From positions 3,038,001-3,102,000 of the forward strand of contig NZ_JAPEQG010000001.1 in the NCBI RefSeq assembly GCF_026339735.1: a stretch of 64,000 nucleotides of DNA. Reading direction: 5' to 3'. Both the position numbers and the translations under genes were made by a program. The stretch is from Streptomyces sp. NBC_01669. Its GTDB lineage: Bacteria > Actinomycetota > Actinomycetes > Streptomycetales > Streptomycetaceae. The notes under the pieces are model-generated. The model did not search any database, was not told where the DNA came from, and worked only from the letters and a program-made list of their open reading frames with translations. Positions 37,624 to 46,199 of the stretch are shown piece after piece; positions within the stretch are counted from its first letter, which is position 1; every line of letters begins with the position of its first letter.

Positions 37624-39651
37624 GTGAGATCCACGCCCAGCCGTCGCGCCACCGCGACCGGCGCTCTGATAGCCGTAGCAGCCCTCCTCGCCGTAGGAGT
37701 CCAGACGGGCACGGCAACTGCCACAGCCGGCGGTTCCGCCGCTGCTGCCCCGGTCGCCACCAACGCCAAGCATGGCGCACTGGCCAAGCAGCTCTCCCCC
37801 TCCGCGCGTGCCGAGCTGATCCGCGAGGCCAACGCGAGCAAGGCGGCCACCGCCAAGGAGCTCGGTCTCGGCTCTCAGGAGAAGCTCGTCGTCCGGGATG
37901 TCATCCAGGACAACGACGGCACCACGCACACGCGTTACGAGCGCACCTTCAGCGGACTCCCGGTCCTCGGTGGCGACTTGATCGTCCAGGAGTCCAAGGC
38001 CGGTGAGACCGAGGGCGTCACCAAGGCGTCCAAAGTCACCTCTGCACAGCTGAAGGCCGTCGACACCGCCGCCGACGTCGCCCCGGCCAAGGCCGAGACG
38101 CAGGCTCTCGGTGCGGCCAAGGCTGCCGGTTCCAAGAAGACCGTCGCCGACCGGGCACCGCGCAAGGTGGTCTGGATGGCCCAGGGCAAGCCGCAGCTCG
38201 CCTACGAGACCGTCGTCGGCGGCCTCCAGGACGACGGCACCCCCAATGAACTGCACGTCGTCACGGACGCGTCCACCGGTGCGAAGCTCTACGAGTGGCA
38301 GGCCATCGAGACCGGCACCGGCAACACCCAGTACAGCGGCCAGGTCACGCTCGGCACCGCACCGTCGTACACGCTGACCGACACGACACGCGGCAACCAC
38401 AAGACGTACAACCTGAACCACGGCACGTCCGGCACCGGGACGCTCTTCTCCGGCTCCGACGACATCTGGGGCAACGGAAGTCCGACGAACGTCGAGACAG
38501 CTGCGGCGGACGCGCACTACGGCGCGGCCGAGACCTGGGACTACTACAAGAACGTGCAGGGCCGCACCGGTATCCGGGGCGACGGCGTCGGTGCGTACTC
38601 CCGCGTCCACTACGGCAACAACTACGTCAACGCCTTCTGGGACGACAGCTGCTTCTGCATGACCTACGGAGACGGCAGCGGCAACGCCGCACCGCTGACC
38701 TCCCTGGACGTGGCCGCGCACGAGATGACGCACGGTGTCACCTCCGCCACCGCCGGCCTGGTCTACAGCGGCGAGTCCGGCGGTCTCAACGAGGCGACCA
38801 GCGACATCATGGCCGCCGCGGTCGAGTTCTACTCCAACAACGCCACCGACCTGGGCGACTACCTGGTCGGCGAGAAGATCGACATCAACGGCGACGGCAC
38901 CCCGCTGCGTTACATGGACAAGCCGAGCAAGGACGGCGCGTCCAAGGACGCCTGGTACTCCGGCATCGGCGGAGTGGACGTCCACTACTCCTCGGGTCCC
39001 GCGAACCACTTCTTCTACCTCCTCTCCGAGGGCAGCGGCGCCAAGACCATCAACGGTGTCTCGTACAACTCCCCGACCTCCGACGGTCTGCCGGTCACCG
39101 GCATCGGCCGCGACAAGGCGGCGCTGATCTGGTTCAAGGCACTCAGCACCAAGTTCAGTTCCACGACGAACTACGCGGCCGCTCGCACCGGTACCCTCGC
39201 CGCGGCCGGTGAGCTGTACGGCACGACGAGCGCCGAGTACAAGGCGGTCGCCGATGCCTGGGCCGGCGTCAACGTCGGCTCGCGCTCCGGTGGCGGCACC
39301 GGCGGCACGGTCTTCCAGAACACCACCCGCGTCGCCATCCCGGACGCAGGCGCGGCCGTCACCAGCTCGGTCAACGTCACCGGAATCACGGGCAATGCGC
39401 CCAGCACCCTGCAGGTCGGCGTGGACATCACCCACACCTGGCGCGGTGACCTCGTCATCGACCTCGTCGCTCCGGACGGCACGGCCTACCGGCTGAAGAA
39501 CTCCTCGATCTCCGATTCGGCGGACAACGTCCAGACGACGTACACCGTCAACGCGTCGTCCGAGGTCGCCAACGGCACCTGGAAGCTGAAGGTCCAGGAC
39601 GTCTACTCGGGTGACACCGGCGCCATCAACAGCTTCAAGCTGACCTTCTGA
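37624..39651 (+). CDS. Secreted M4 family zinc metalloprotease with P/Homo B domain
   Basis: This 675-residue secreted thermolysin-type protease has a signal peptide (TATGALIAVAALLAVGVQTGTATA), an FTP/PepSY propeptide (about residues 50-220, with TRYERTFSGLPVLGGDLIV and YETVVGGLQDDGTPNELHVVTD), and the M4 catalytic domain. The zinc site is VAAHEMTHGVTS (HExxH, about residue 365) with the third ligand Glu in GLNEATSDIMA; the proton donor His is in DVHYSSGPANHFFYLL. A C-terminal P domain (VDITHTWRGDLVIDLVAPDGT) follows. The start is GTG at 37624 after AGAAGGAG. It would degrade extracellular protein. Confidence 0.96.
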   Translation: MRSTPSRRATATGALIAVAALLAVGVQTGTATATAGGSAAAAPVATNAKHGALAKQLSPSARAELIREANASKAATAKELGLGSQEKLVVRDVIQDNDGTTHTRYERTFSGLPVLGGDLIVQESKAGETEGVTKASKVTSAQLKAVDTAADVAPAKAETQALGAAKAAGSKKTVADRAPRKVVWMAQGKPQLAYETVVGGLQDDGTPNELHVVTDASTGAKLYEWQAIETGTGNTQYSGQVTLGTAPSYTLTDTTRGNHKTYNLNHGTSGTGTLFSGSDDIWGNGSPTNVETAAADAHYGAAETWDYYKNVQGRTGIRGDGVGAYSRVHYGNNYVNAFWDDSCFCMTYGDGSGNAAPLTSLDVAAHEMTHGVTSATAGLVYSGESGGLNEATSDIMAAAVEFYSNNATDLGDYLVGEKIDINGDGTPLRYMDKPSKDGASKDAWYSGIGGVDVHYSSGPANHFFYLLSEGSGAKTINGVSYNSPTSDGLPVTGIGRDKAALIWFKALSTKFSSTTNYAAARTGTLAAAGELYGTTSAEYKAVADAWAGVNVGSRSGGGTGGTVFQNTTRVAIPDAGAAVTSSVNVTGITGNAPSTLQVGVDITHTWRGDLVIDLVAPDGTAYRLKNSSISDSADNVQTTYTVNASSEVANGTWKLKVQDVYSGDTGAINSFKLTF

Positions 39652-39688
39652 ACCCAGCACCGCATTCCGCGCACGTGATGCGGTGGTC

Positions 39689-39722
39689 CCGCCCGGGAGG
39701 AGCTCTCATTCCTCCCGGGCGG
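39689..39722 (+). terminator. Terminator hairpin of the M4 protease gene
   Basis: CCGCCCGGGAGGA pairs perfectly with TCCTCCCGGGCGG over 13 bp around an 8-nt loop, 37 bp after the protease stop and 20 bp before the next start. Confidence 0.88.
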
Positions 39723-39742
39723 TTCGCCGTAGGGTGAGCCGC

Positions 39743-40423
39743 ATGATCAGGGTGCTGCTTGCCGACGACGAAAGCATGATCCGCGCGGGTGTCCGGGCGA
39801 TCCTCGCCACCGACCCCGCCATCGAGGTCGTCGCAGAAGCCGGGGACGGGCACGAAGCTGTCGAACTCGCCCGGAAGCACAGGCCCGATGTGGCCCTCCT
39901 CGACATCCGGATGCCCCGCCTCGACGGCCTGCAGGCAGCAGCCGAGCTGCGCGGGACGCTGCCCGAGACGGCGCTCATCATGCTCACCACCTTCTCCGAG
40001 GACGAATACATCGCACGGGCACTGGGATCGGGAGTGAGCGGCTTCGTCCTCAAGTCCGGTAACCCGCGCGAACTGATCGCGGGGGTGCAGGCCGTGGCAG
40101 AGGGAGCGGCATTCCTCTCCCCCGAAGTGGCTCAACGGGTGATCGCACATCTCGGTACGGGCCGGCTGTCGCGGGCCGCCGATGCCAGAGCCGCGCTGGA
40201 GCCGTTGACGGCGCGCGAGCGGGACGTCGTTGCGCTCGTCGGCGCAGGCCTCTCCAATGCGGAGATCGCCGCAAAGCTGTATGTCGTCGAGGGCACCGTC
40301 AAGGCCCATGTCAGCGCGGTCCTGAGCCGTCTCGGGCTCAAGAACCGGGTGCAGCTCGCAATCCTTGCGTACGAGGCGGGAATCGTCGGCGACACCGACG
40401 AGGGGGCCGGACCCGCACACTGA
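39743..40423 (+). CDS. NarL/LuxR-type response regulator
   Basis: This 226-residue regulator has a receiver domain (IRVLLADDESMIRAGVRAIL, phospho-acceptor Asp in VALLDIRMPRLDG near residue 53, Lys in FVLKSGNPRELI) and a LuxR-type DNA-binding domain (LTARERDVVALVGAGLSNAEIAAKLYVVEGTVKAHVSAVLSRLG). The ATG at 39743 follows AGGGTGAG. The partner kinase gene follows after 138 bp on the same strand. The gap contains repeated GACGAAA elements that could be an autoregulatory site. Confidence 0.95.
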   Translation: MIRVLLADDESMIRAGVRAILATDPAIEVVAEAGDGHEAVELARKHRPDVALLDIRMPRLDGLQAAAELRGTLPETALIMLTTFSEDEYIARALGSGVSGFVLKSGNPRELIAGVQAVAEGAAFLSPEVAQRVIAHLGTGRLSRAADARAALEPLTARERDVVALVGAGLSNAEIAAKLYVVEGTVKAHVSAVLSRLGLKNRVQLAILAYEAGIVGDTDEGAGPAH

Positions 40424-40452
40424 TCCGTTCAGTCCGGTCGACTTGGTCATGC

Positions 40453-40522
40453 CGACGAAACTACGGAGCCGGACCCGCCCGGCTCATCGGACGAAAGGCA
40501 GGATCCACCCTTCACTTTCGTC
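40453..40522 (+). promoter_or_regulatory. Repeated GACGAAA elements before the kinase gene
   Basis: GACGAAAG (40490-40497) and CTTTCGTC (40515-40522) form an inverted pair 17 bp apart, and another GACGAAA lies at 40454-40460. They sit between the response regulator and kinase genes. A regulator binding site or a promoter for the kinase gene is possible; this is inference. Confidence 0.35.
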
Positions 40523-40561
40523 AGGGGACTCGGTGCCAGGCGCTCGGGCAAGGTAAAGACC

Positions 40562-42154
40562 ATGCTGAGGGAACGAAAGCGGGACTACGTCACCGACCTG
40601 GCCGTCTGGGCAATTCTGTCCGGGCCCGTGCTGTTGTGGAACGGCCCGGCCGACGGCGGGTCATGGCTGTCCGTGGGCGTGGGCGCGCTCGGCACAGCCA
40701 TACTGGTCCACCGCGCATGGCCGCTGGCAGCGCTCGGCATCGCAGTCGCTCTCAGCCTCGCCAACTCGCGCGAGCTGTACACCGTCTCGTACTCCACGGC
40801 GCTGATCGCTCTCGGTTTCTTCGCCGGTCGCCGGTTGGCGGGGGCCCGGCCGGCGCTGTTCAGCTTCGCGGGTATCGCCGCGGTGGGCCTGGTGCTCACT
40901 CTCACCGCGGGCGCCGAGCTCTGGGAGTGGTTCACCTTGGTGATCACACTGCTGTTCGCAGTCGTGGTGCCCTGGTTGATCGGACGGTACGCGCGTCACT
41001 ACGCCCAGCTGATCCGGACGGGCTGGCAGCTGGCCGACCGGATGGAGCGCGAGAAGCACACGGCAGCGGATCGGGAGCGGATACGGGAGCGGTCCCGCAT
41101 CGCCGGAGACATGCACGATTCTCTCGGGCACGAGTTGTCGCTCATCGCGGTCCGGGCGGCAGCGCTGGAAGTCGACCCGTCGCTGAATCGGAGGCAGCAG
41201 GCTTCGGCCGGGGAACTGCGCCAGGCGGCGGCGGATGCCACCGCAAGGCTGCGCGACATCATCGGCATACTGCGGACCGACGACGAAGCGGCGCCCACGG
41301 TGCCGTCCGACGAGTCGGTCGCCGAGCTCGTCGAGCGGGCGCGGTCGTCCGGGATGACAGTGGTTCTTCATGCGCCCGGACCCCTCTCGGTGCTGCCGCG
41401 AATGATAGAGCGTGCCGTGCACCGGATCGTGCAGGAGGCACTCACCAACGCTGCCAAGCACGCCCCGGGCGCACAGGTCGGCATCCGTATCTCGATGGAC
41501 GAGGAGCCGACTCTGACGGTCGTGATCACCAATGCGGCGCGTGCAGAGGGCCGCCGCCTACCGGGGATCGCGTCGGGCGGCACCGGGCTGGTGGGTCTCG
41601 ACGAGCGGGTCCGGCTCGTCGGCGGGTCCCTCGCTCACGGCCCACTCGACGACGGGGGGTTCGAATTGGTTGCGCGGTTGCCGGTGATCGCACGGCTCTC
41701 GCCGGCCTTGGAGGCCCCCGAGATACCCGGCGCTACCGGGCCCGCCCCGTCCACTTCGGCGCGTGAACTGAGCAGGGCCCGGCAGCGTGTGCGGCGCGGC
41801 CTGGTGCAGGTGATCGTCGCCCCGGTCAGTGTGCTGGCCGTTCTCGGGGTGCTGATGTTCGCCTTCCAGTTCTACGTCCAGTCCCGCTCGGTCCTGGATC
41901 GCACCCAGTTCGATCTGATCAAGGTCGGTGACTCCCGGGCGGACGTCGAGACGCGCCTGCCCAGCCACTCGCTGGACGGCGCGCCCGACGGCCTGCGTCC
42001 CGAGCCGGCCGGGGTGGACGACTGTGTCTACTACCGGACCAAGAAGTACGACGCGACGCCGGTCTACCGACTGTGCTTCAAGGAGGGACGACTGGTGGAC
42101 AAGTCGATCGGAGTCGACGTCCCGGACGAGAACCGTCGCCGCGACGACCAGTAG
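40562..42154 (+). CDS. Sensor histidine kinase with an extra C-terminal membrane anchor and exported domain
   Basis: This 530-residue kinase has about five N-terminal transmembrane helices (residues 10-145), a HisKA_3 domain with the phospho-acceptor His in RIAGDMHDSLGHELSLIAVRAAAL (near residue 188), and a HATPase_c domain (N-box QEALTNAAKHAPGA, G-box SGGTGLVGLDERV). After residue 390 it continues past the usual end: a basic linker (RARQRVRRG), one more transmembrane helix (VIVAPVSVLAVLGVLMFAFQFYV, about 417-440) and a 90-residue domain outside the membrane with VGDSRADVETRLPSHSL and YYRTKKYDATPVYRLCFKEGRLVDK. That tail could sense an external signal. Confidence 0.92.
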   Translation: MLRERKRDYVTDLAVWAILSGPVLLWNGPADGGSWLSVGVGALGTAILVHRAWPLAALGIAVALSLANSRELYTVSYSTALIALGFFAGRRLAGARPALFSFAGIAAVGLVLTLTAGAELWEWFTLVITLLFAVVVPWLIGRYARHYAQLIRTGWQLADRMEREKHTAADRERIRERSRIAGDMHDSLGHELSLIAVRAAALEVDPSLNRRQQASAGELRQAAADATARLRDIIGILRTDDEAAPTVPSDESVAELVERARSSGMTVVLHAPGPLSVLPRMIERAVHRIVQEALTNAAKHAPGAQVGIRISMDEEPTLTVVITNAARAEGRRLPGIASGGTGLVGLDERVRLVGGSLAHGPLDDGGFELVARLPVIARLSPALEAPEIPGATGPAPSTSARELSRARQRVRRGLVQVIVAPVSVLAVLGVLMFAFQFYVQSRSVLDRTQFDLIKVGDSRADVETRLPSHSLDGAPDGLRPEPAGVDDCVYYRTKKYDATPVYRLCFKEGRLVDKSIGVDVPDENRRRDDQ

Positions 42155-42164
42155 ACCGGACAGG

Positions 42165-43397
42165 TCAGTTGGGGTTGTTCGCGTGGGTCAGGGTCTCCCA
42201 GGCGACGAACAGGTTGTTGGATCCGGCGGGCCTCTGCTGTTCGGTGAGGGTCTGGGTGTTGGTCATGGCGATGCCCATACGGTTGTGCAGGGCGTTGAAG
42301 CCGACCTCTGTGATCGGGCCGAGGCTGTCCGTGAGGCTCCCTCCGCAGAGCGATGACGGGACTGCCGCGCCCAGCAGGTACTTGGCATGCAGCCCCAGTG
42401 CATGGCAGAGGCGGTCGGCGATCTCGGGGTAGAGATCCTGTCCCTGGATCCGGCCGGTTTCGGCGATGTGGGAGATGGCGGAGAGTCCGTAGCCGGCGTG
42501 GGTGAGGTCGCGGCAGGTCTCCTGGGAGAGTCCGTCCATGAAGGTCGACTGGCCCTGCCAGTACGTGATGATCTCGTCGCGGGTGTCGAGGCCGCTGCCC
42601 GGTGCGGTCTTCGGCAGGGCGCCGTCCGAGACGAGGTAGATGTACGCGGGGACACGTCCACGGAACGTGCTGACGGCCTTGTCGTAGGCGGTGCGGTCCT
42701 CGAGGAAGACCGCGATGCCGATCGCGGCCTCGGTCATGCTCAGTTCCCAGTTCCCGTTGCTGTTGGAGCCGTTGATGACCTTGGGGAGGTACACGTTGCG
42801 CAGCATGGTGCCGAAGCGGGCGGAGTTCGGCCAGCTGCTGTACGTGTACTTGATGATCTCGGCGGCCCGCGGCCAGGAGGAGCCGGCCCAGCCGGTCTGA
42901 AGCGGGGCGTTGCTGTTGGTGTGGTCCTGGATGACGGCCGACCAGGCGTCCATGATCTCGATGGACTTCTGGGCGTAGCGACTGTCCTGGGTGATGTACC
43001 AGGCGAGCGCCAGGGTGTAGGCGGCTATCGCGTCTTCGCGTTCGTCGGTGCAGCCGTAGTTGGGGTGGGAGTACGAGCCGCACTCCACGATGGCGCGTGG
43101 TTTGGCGGTGCGCGTGAGCGAGGCGTACTTGCTGGCCAGCATCTGGTCGTACGCGCTCTTCCAGGGCTGCGCGCCGGCCTGGACCTTGGCGCGTACGAAG
43201 TCGAGTTGGGGGCGGCTGACCAGGACGCCGGGGTGGGTGAAGGAGGCGGGGGCGGCGGCTGTGGCGGCTTTCACCTCTCGGGCGTTCGCGGCGGGGGCGG
43301 ATCTGTCTGCCGATGCCGGGGCCGTGAAGACCGCGGTGAGCAGTGCGGCAAGGGCGGTGGCGAGGCCGAGGCCGCGCCCGATGGATCCGGTACGCAT
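42165..43397 (-). CDS. Secreted alginate-lyase family polysaccharide lyase
   Basis: This 410-residue secreted protein starts with a signal peptide (GLGLATALAALLTAVFTAPASA) and has an alpha-toroid alginate_lyase-type domain: HPGVLVSRPQLDFVRAKVQAGAQPWKSAYDQML, CGSYSHPNYGCTDEREDAIAAYTLALAWYITQD and NSNGNWELSMTEAAIGIAVFLED. Conserved His, Asn and Tyr residues in these blocks would form the lyase site. Related families act on alginate or glucuronan; the substrate here is unproven. The start is ATG at 43397 with GGAAGG 10 nt upstream. Palindromic AGTTCA-type elements upstream suggest carbohydrate-responsive control. Confidence 0.85.
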   Translation of the reverse strand: MRTGSIGRGLGLATALAALLTAVFTAPASADRSAPAANAREVKAATAAAPASFTHPGVLVSRPQLDFVRAKVQAGAQPWKSAYDQMLASKYASLTRTAKPRAIVECGSYSHPNYGCTDEREDAIAAYTLALAWYITQDSRYAQKSIEIMDAWSAVIQDHTNSNAPLQTGWAGSSWPRAAEIIKYTYSSWPNSARFGTMLRNVYLPKVINGSNSNGNWELSMTEAAIGIAVFLEDRTAYDKAVSTFRGRVPAYIYLVSDGALPKTAPGSGLDTRDEIITYWQGQSTFMDGLSQETCRDLTHAGYGLSAISHIAETGRIQGQDLYPEIADRLCHALGLHAKYLLGAAVPSSLCGGSLTDSLGPITEVGFNALHNRMGIAMTNTQTLTEQQRPAGSNNLFVAWETLTHANNPN

Positions 43398-43446
43398 GTG
43401 GGGTGCCTTCCGGTGCGGGGCCAGCAACTCCGATCAAGACCAATCC

Positions 43447-43484
43447 AGTTCACAGACATGAACTTTGAGTCGAGTTGTGAACTC
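43447..43484. promoter_or_regulatory. Two palindromes upstream of the lyase gene
   Basis: AGTTCA-N6-TGAACT (43447-43464) and GAGTT-GTG-AACTC (43472-43484) lie 50-90 bp upstream of the lyase start and share the half-site AGTT. They look like paired operator sites for one regulator (a LacI- or GntR-type protein is possible). The regulator is not encoded next to the gene. Confidence 0.5.
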
Positions 43485-43549
43485 TGCAATGAGTGAGGAA
43501 CCTCAATGCATCTCATGAACACGTCAAGGTGTTGCGTTCAGAAGACGAA

Positions 43550-43580
43550 GGGGCCCGGCACCTCACAGGTGCCGGGCCCC
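43550..43580 (-). terminator. Terminator hairpin of glgP
   Basis: Perfect 14-bp arms around the 3-nt loop CAC, 15 bp past the glgP stop and upstream of the lyase promoter. Confidence 0.9.
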
Positions 43581-43595
43581 GGGGAGGACGGGTGG

Positions 43596-46199
43596 TCAGC
43601 GCATCAGCAGGCCCGCACCGTCACCCGTCGCCTCCGTCGGCAGTGCGACCAGGCCGAGTTCCGCGCTGGTTGCCAGCAGCGGGTGAGCGGGAAGCACTCG
43701 AACCGTGTAGCCGTAGGGGCCCGTGCGGTCGAGGGCGAGCGGGCCCTCGTACAGCCAGCGGCCCTCCAGGTCCTGGCCTCCGCTCGGCTTCAGCGGGAAG
43801 AACTGCGCGTCCGAGATCGAGTCGGCGGCGTCGACCCGCCCGGCCACTGCCTGCACCTCCACGTCGTCCGGCTCCAGCGCTCCGAGAGCGATCCGGACAC
43901 GCAGCCCCAGCATCGCCCCCAGCTCGGCCGAACCGCCGACCGTGCTGGGCGCCACGGCCTCCACATGGTCGACGGCGACCCGCGGCCAGGCAGCACGGAC
44001 CCGCGCCTTCCAGTCCGCGAGCTCCCGCGCCGTGGCGGCGTCCAAGGAGCGGTGGGCGAGCGCGGCGGGGGCGTACAGCCGCTCGACGTACTCGCGCACC
44101 ATGCGTCCGGCAAGGACCTTGGGGCCGAGCGTGCCCACGGTGCGGCGGACCATCTCGACCCAGCGCCCGGGAAGCCCGTCGTCGCCCCGGTCGTAGAAGC
44201 GCGGTGCCACCCGCTCCTCGATCAGCTCGTAGAGGGCATTCGCCTCCAGCTCGTCACGCCGGTCCTCGTCCATCGCGGACCCGTCGGCGGTCGGGATCGC
44301 CCAGCCGAAGTCGGGTTCGAACCACTCGTCCCACCAGCCGTCGAGCACGGACAGGTTGAGACAGCCGTTGAGCGCGGCCTTCATGCCGCTCGTGCCACAG
44401 GCCTCCAGGGGCCGCAGCGGGTTGTTGAGCCAGACGTCGCAGCCGGGGTAGAGCTTCTGCGCCATGGCCATCCCGTAGTCGGGCAGGAAGACGATGCGGT
44501 GGCGGACCCTGGGGTCGTCGGAGAACCGGACCAATTCCTGGACCAGCCGTTTCCCACTGTCGTCGGCGGGGTGTGCCTTGCCTGCGACAACAATCTGAAT
44601 CGGCCGCGTCGGGTGGAGGAGCAGCTCCATCAGCCGGTCGCGGTCACGAAGCATCAGGGTCAGCCGCTTGTACGAGGGCACGCGGCGCGCGAAGCCGATC
44701 GTCAGCACATCCGGGTCCAGCACGCCGTCGATCCACCCGAGTTCGGCCGGCTCCGCACCGCGCGTGCGCCAGGAGGCGGCAAGCCTCGTGCGGACCTCGG
44801 TCACCAGCTGTTCGCGCAGCGTCCGCCGCAGGTCCCAGATTTCACGGTCCGGGATTCCGGCCGCCGCATCCCAGCGTCCCGGCGTGCCGCCGTACCGGGC
44901 TCGCAGCCCGAAGATCTCGGGGGCGACCCAGGTGGGCGCGTGAACGCCGTTGGTCACCGAGGTGATCGGCACCTCTGCGGCGTCGAAGCCCGGCCACAGC
45001 CCGGCGAACATCTTCCGGCTGACCGCGCCGTGCAGGGTGGAGACGCCATTGGCCCGCTGGGCAAGCCGCAGGCCCATGACCGCCATGTTGAAGAGGGTGG
45101 GATCGCCACCCGGGTACGTCTCCATACCGAGCTGCAGGATCCGCTCGACCCCGACACCCGGCAGTTCGCCGTCGTCGCCGAAGTGACGGGCGATGAGCTC
45201 CCGGTCGAAGCGATCGATTCCGGCAGGCACCGGGGTGTGGGTGGTGAACACCGTGCCGGCCCGCACCGCCTCGACCGAGGAGTCGAAATCCAGCCCGGTT
45301 CCGGAGAGTTCACGGATGCGTTCAAGACCCAGGAACCCTGCGTGCCCCTCGTTGGTGTGGAAGACCTCCGGGGCCGCGTGCCCGGTGAGCCGGCAGTAGG
45401 TCCGCACGGCTCGTACGCCTCCGATGCCGAGCAGCATCTCCTGCAGCAGCCGGTGTTCGCTGCCACCGCCGTACAGCCGGTCAGTGACATCGCGTTCGCC
45501 TGGCGCGTTCTCCTCCACGTCGGAGTCGAGCAGGAGCAGAGGAACGCGGCCGACCTGGGCCTGCCAAATGTAGGCGTGGAGCGAGCGGCCACCCGGAAGG
45601 GCCAGTACCACGCGGCTCGGTGTTCCGTCGGCCTCGCGCACCAGGGTGAGCGGCAGTTCGTTCGGGTCGAGGAGGGGATAGTGCTCCTGCTGCCAGCCGT
45701 CGCGCGACAGGCTCTGCCGGAAGTAGCCGTGCCGGTAGAGCAGGCCGACCCCGACGAGGGGCACGCCCAGGTCGCTGGCGGCCTTCAGATGGTCCCCGGC
45801 AAGGATGCCGAGTCCGCCAGAGTACTGCGGAAGGGCTGCGGTCACACCGAATTCGGGCGAGAAGTACGCCACGGCGGCGGGCAGTTCCGCACCCTGCGCC
45901 AGCTGCTCCTGGTACCACCGCGGACCGTCGAGATACTCCTGGAGCGCGGCGGACACCTCGGCCAGCCGGTGCAGAAACTGCTGGTCCTGGGCCAGCTCGG
46001 CAAGGCGCCCGGCGGAGACGGCGCCGAGCAGACGCACGGGGTCGGAGTCCGCCGCCCGCCTGCCCCCCGGGTCGACGGCCTGGAAGAGCTCACGTGTCTC
46101 GGTGTGCCAGGACCAGCGCAGGTTGCGGGCGAGTCCGCTGAGCGGTTGAAGGGGATCGGGGAGGACAGGACGCACGGTGAATCGACGAATGGCCTTCAC
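43596..46199 (-). CDS. glgP: Alpha-glucan (glycogen/maltodextrin) phosphorylase
   Basis: This 867-residue GT35 enzyme releases glucose 1-phosphate from alpha-1,4-glucans using pyridoxal phosphate. The N-terminal part carries the DUF3417 domain typical of actinobacterial long GlgP (SGLARNLRWSWHTETRELF). Active-site blocks are VAYFSPEFGVTAALPQYSGGLGILAGDHLKAASDLGVPLVGVGLLY, FTTHTPVPAGIDRF, SVTNGVHAPTWV and the PLP site EACGTSGMKAALNGCLNLSVLDGWW. The start is GTG at 46199, with AAAGGTGG 6 nt upstream; a GTG 9 nt earlier sits against that site and is rejected. It is divergent from glgE. Confidence 0.97.
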   Translation of the reverse strand: MKAIRRFTVRPVLPDPLQPLSGLARNLRWSWHTETRELFQAVDPGGRRAADSDPVRLLGAVSAGRLAELAQDQQFLHRLAEVSAALQEYLDGPRWYQEQLAQGAELPAAVAYFSPEFGVTAALPQYSGGLGILAGDHLKAASDLGVPLVGVGLLYRHGYFRQSLSRDGWQQEHYPLLDPNELPLTLVREADGTPSRVVLALPGGRSLHAYIWQAQVGRVPLLLLDSDVEENAPGERDVTDRLYGGGSEHRLLQEMLLGIGGVRAVRTYCRLTGHAAPEVFHTNEGHAGFLGLERIRELSGTGLDFDSSVEAVRAGTVFTTHTPVPAGIDRFDRELIARHFGDDGELPGVGVERILQLGMETYPGGDPTLFNMAVMGLRLAQRANGVSTLHGAVSRKMFAGLWPGFDAAEVPITSVTNGVHAPTWVAPEIFGLRARYGGTPGRWDAAAGIPDREIWDLRRTLREQLVTEVRTRLAASWRTRGAEPAELGWIDGVLDPDVLTIGFARRVPSYKRLTLMLRDRDRLMELLLHPTRPIQIVVAGKAHPADDSGKRLVQELVRFSDDPRVRHRIVFLPDYGMAMAQKLYPGCDVWLNNPLRPLEACGTSGMKAALNGCLNLSVLDGWWDEWFEPDFGWAIPTADGSAMDEDRRDELEANALYELIEERVAPRFYDRGDDGLPGRWVEMVRRTVGTLGPKVLAGRMVREYVERLYAPAALAHRSLDAATARELADWKARVRAAWPRVAVDHVEAVAPSTVGGSAELGAMLGLRVRIALGALEPDDVEVQAVAGRVDAADSISDAQFFPLKPSGGQDLEGRWLYEGPLALDRTGPYGYTVRVLPAHPLLATSAELGLVALPTEATGDGAGLLMR

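Noticed and set aside
42387..43496. Plus-strand open frame over the polysaccharide lyase gene
   Set aside because: It is a shadow; the minus strand has a signal peptide, a family match and a ribosome binding site.
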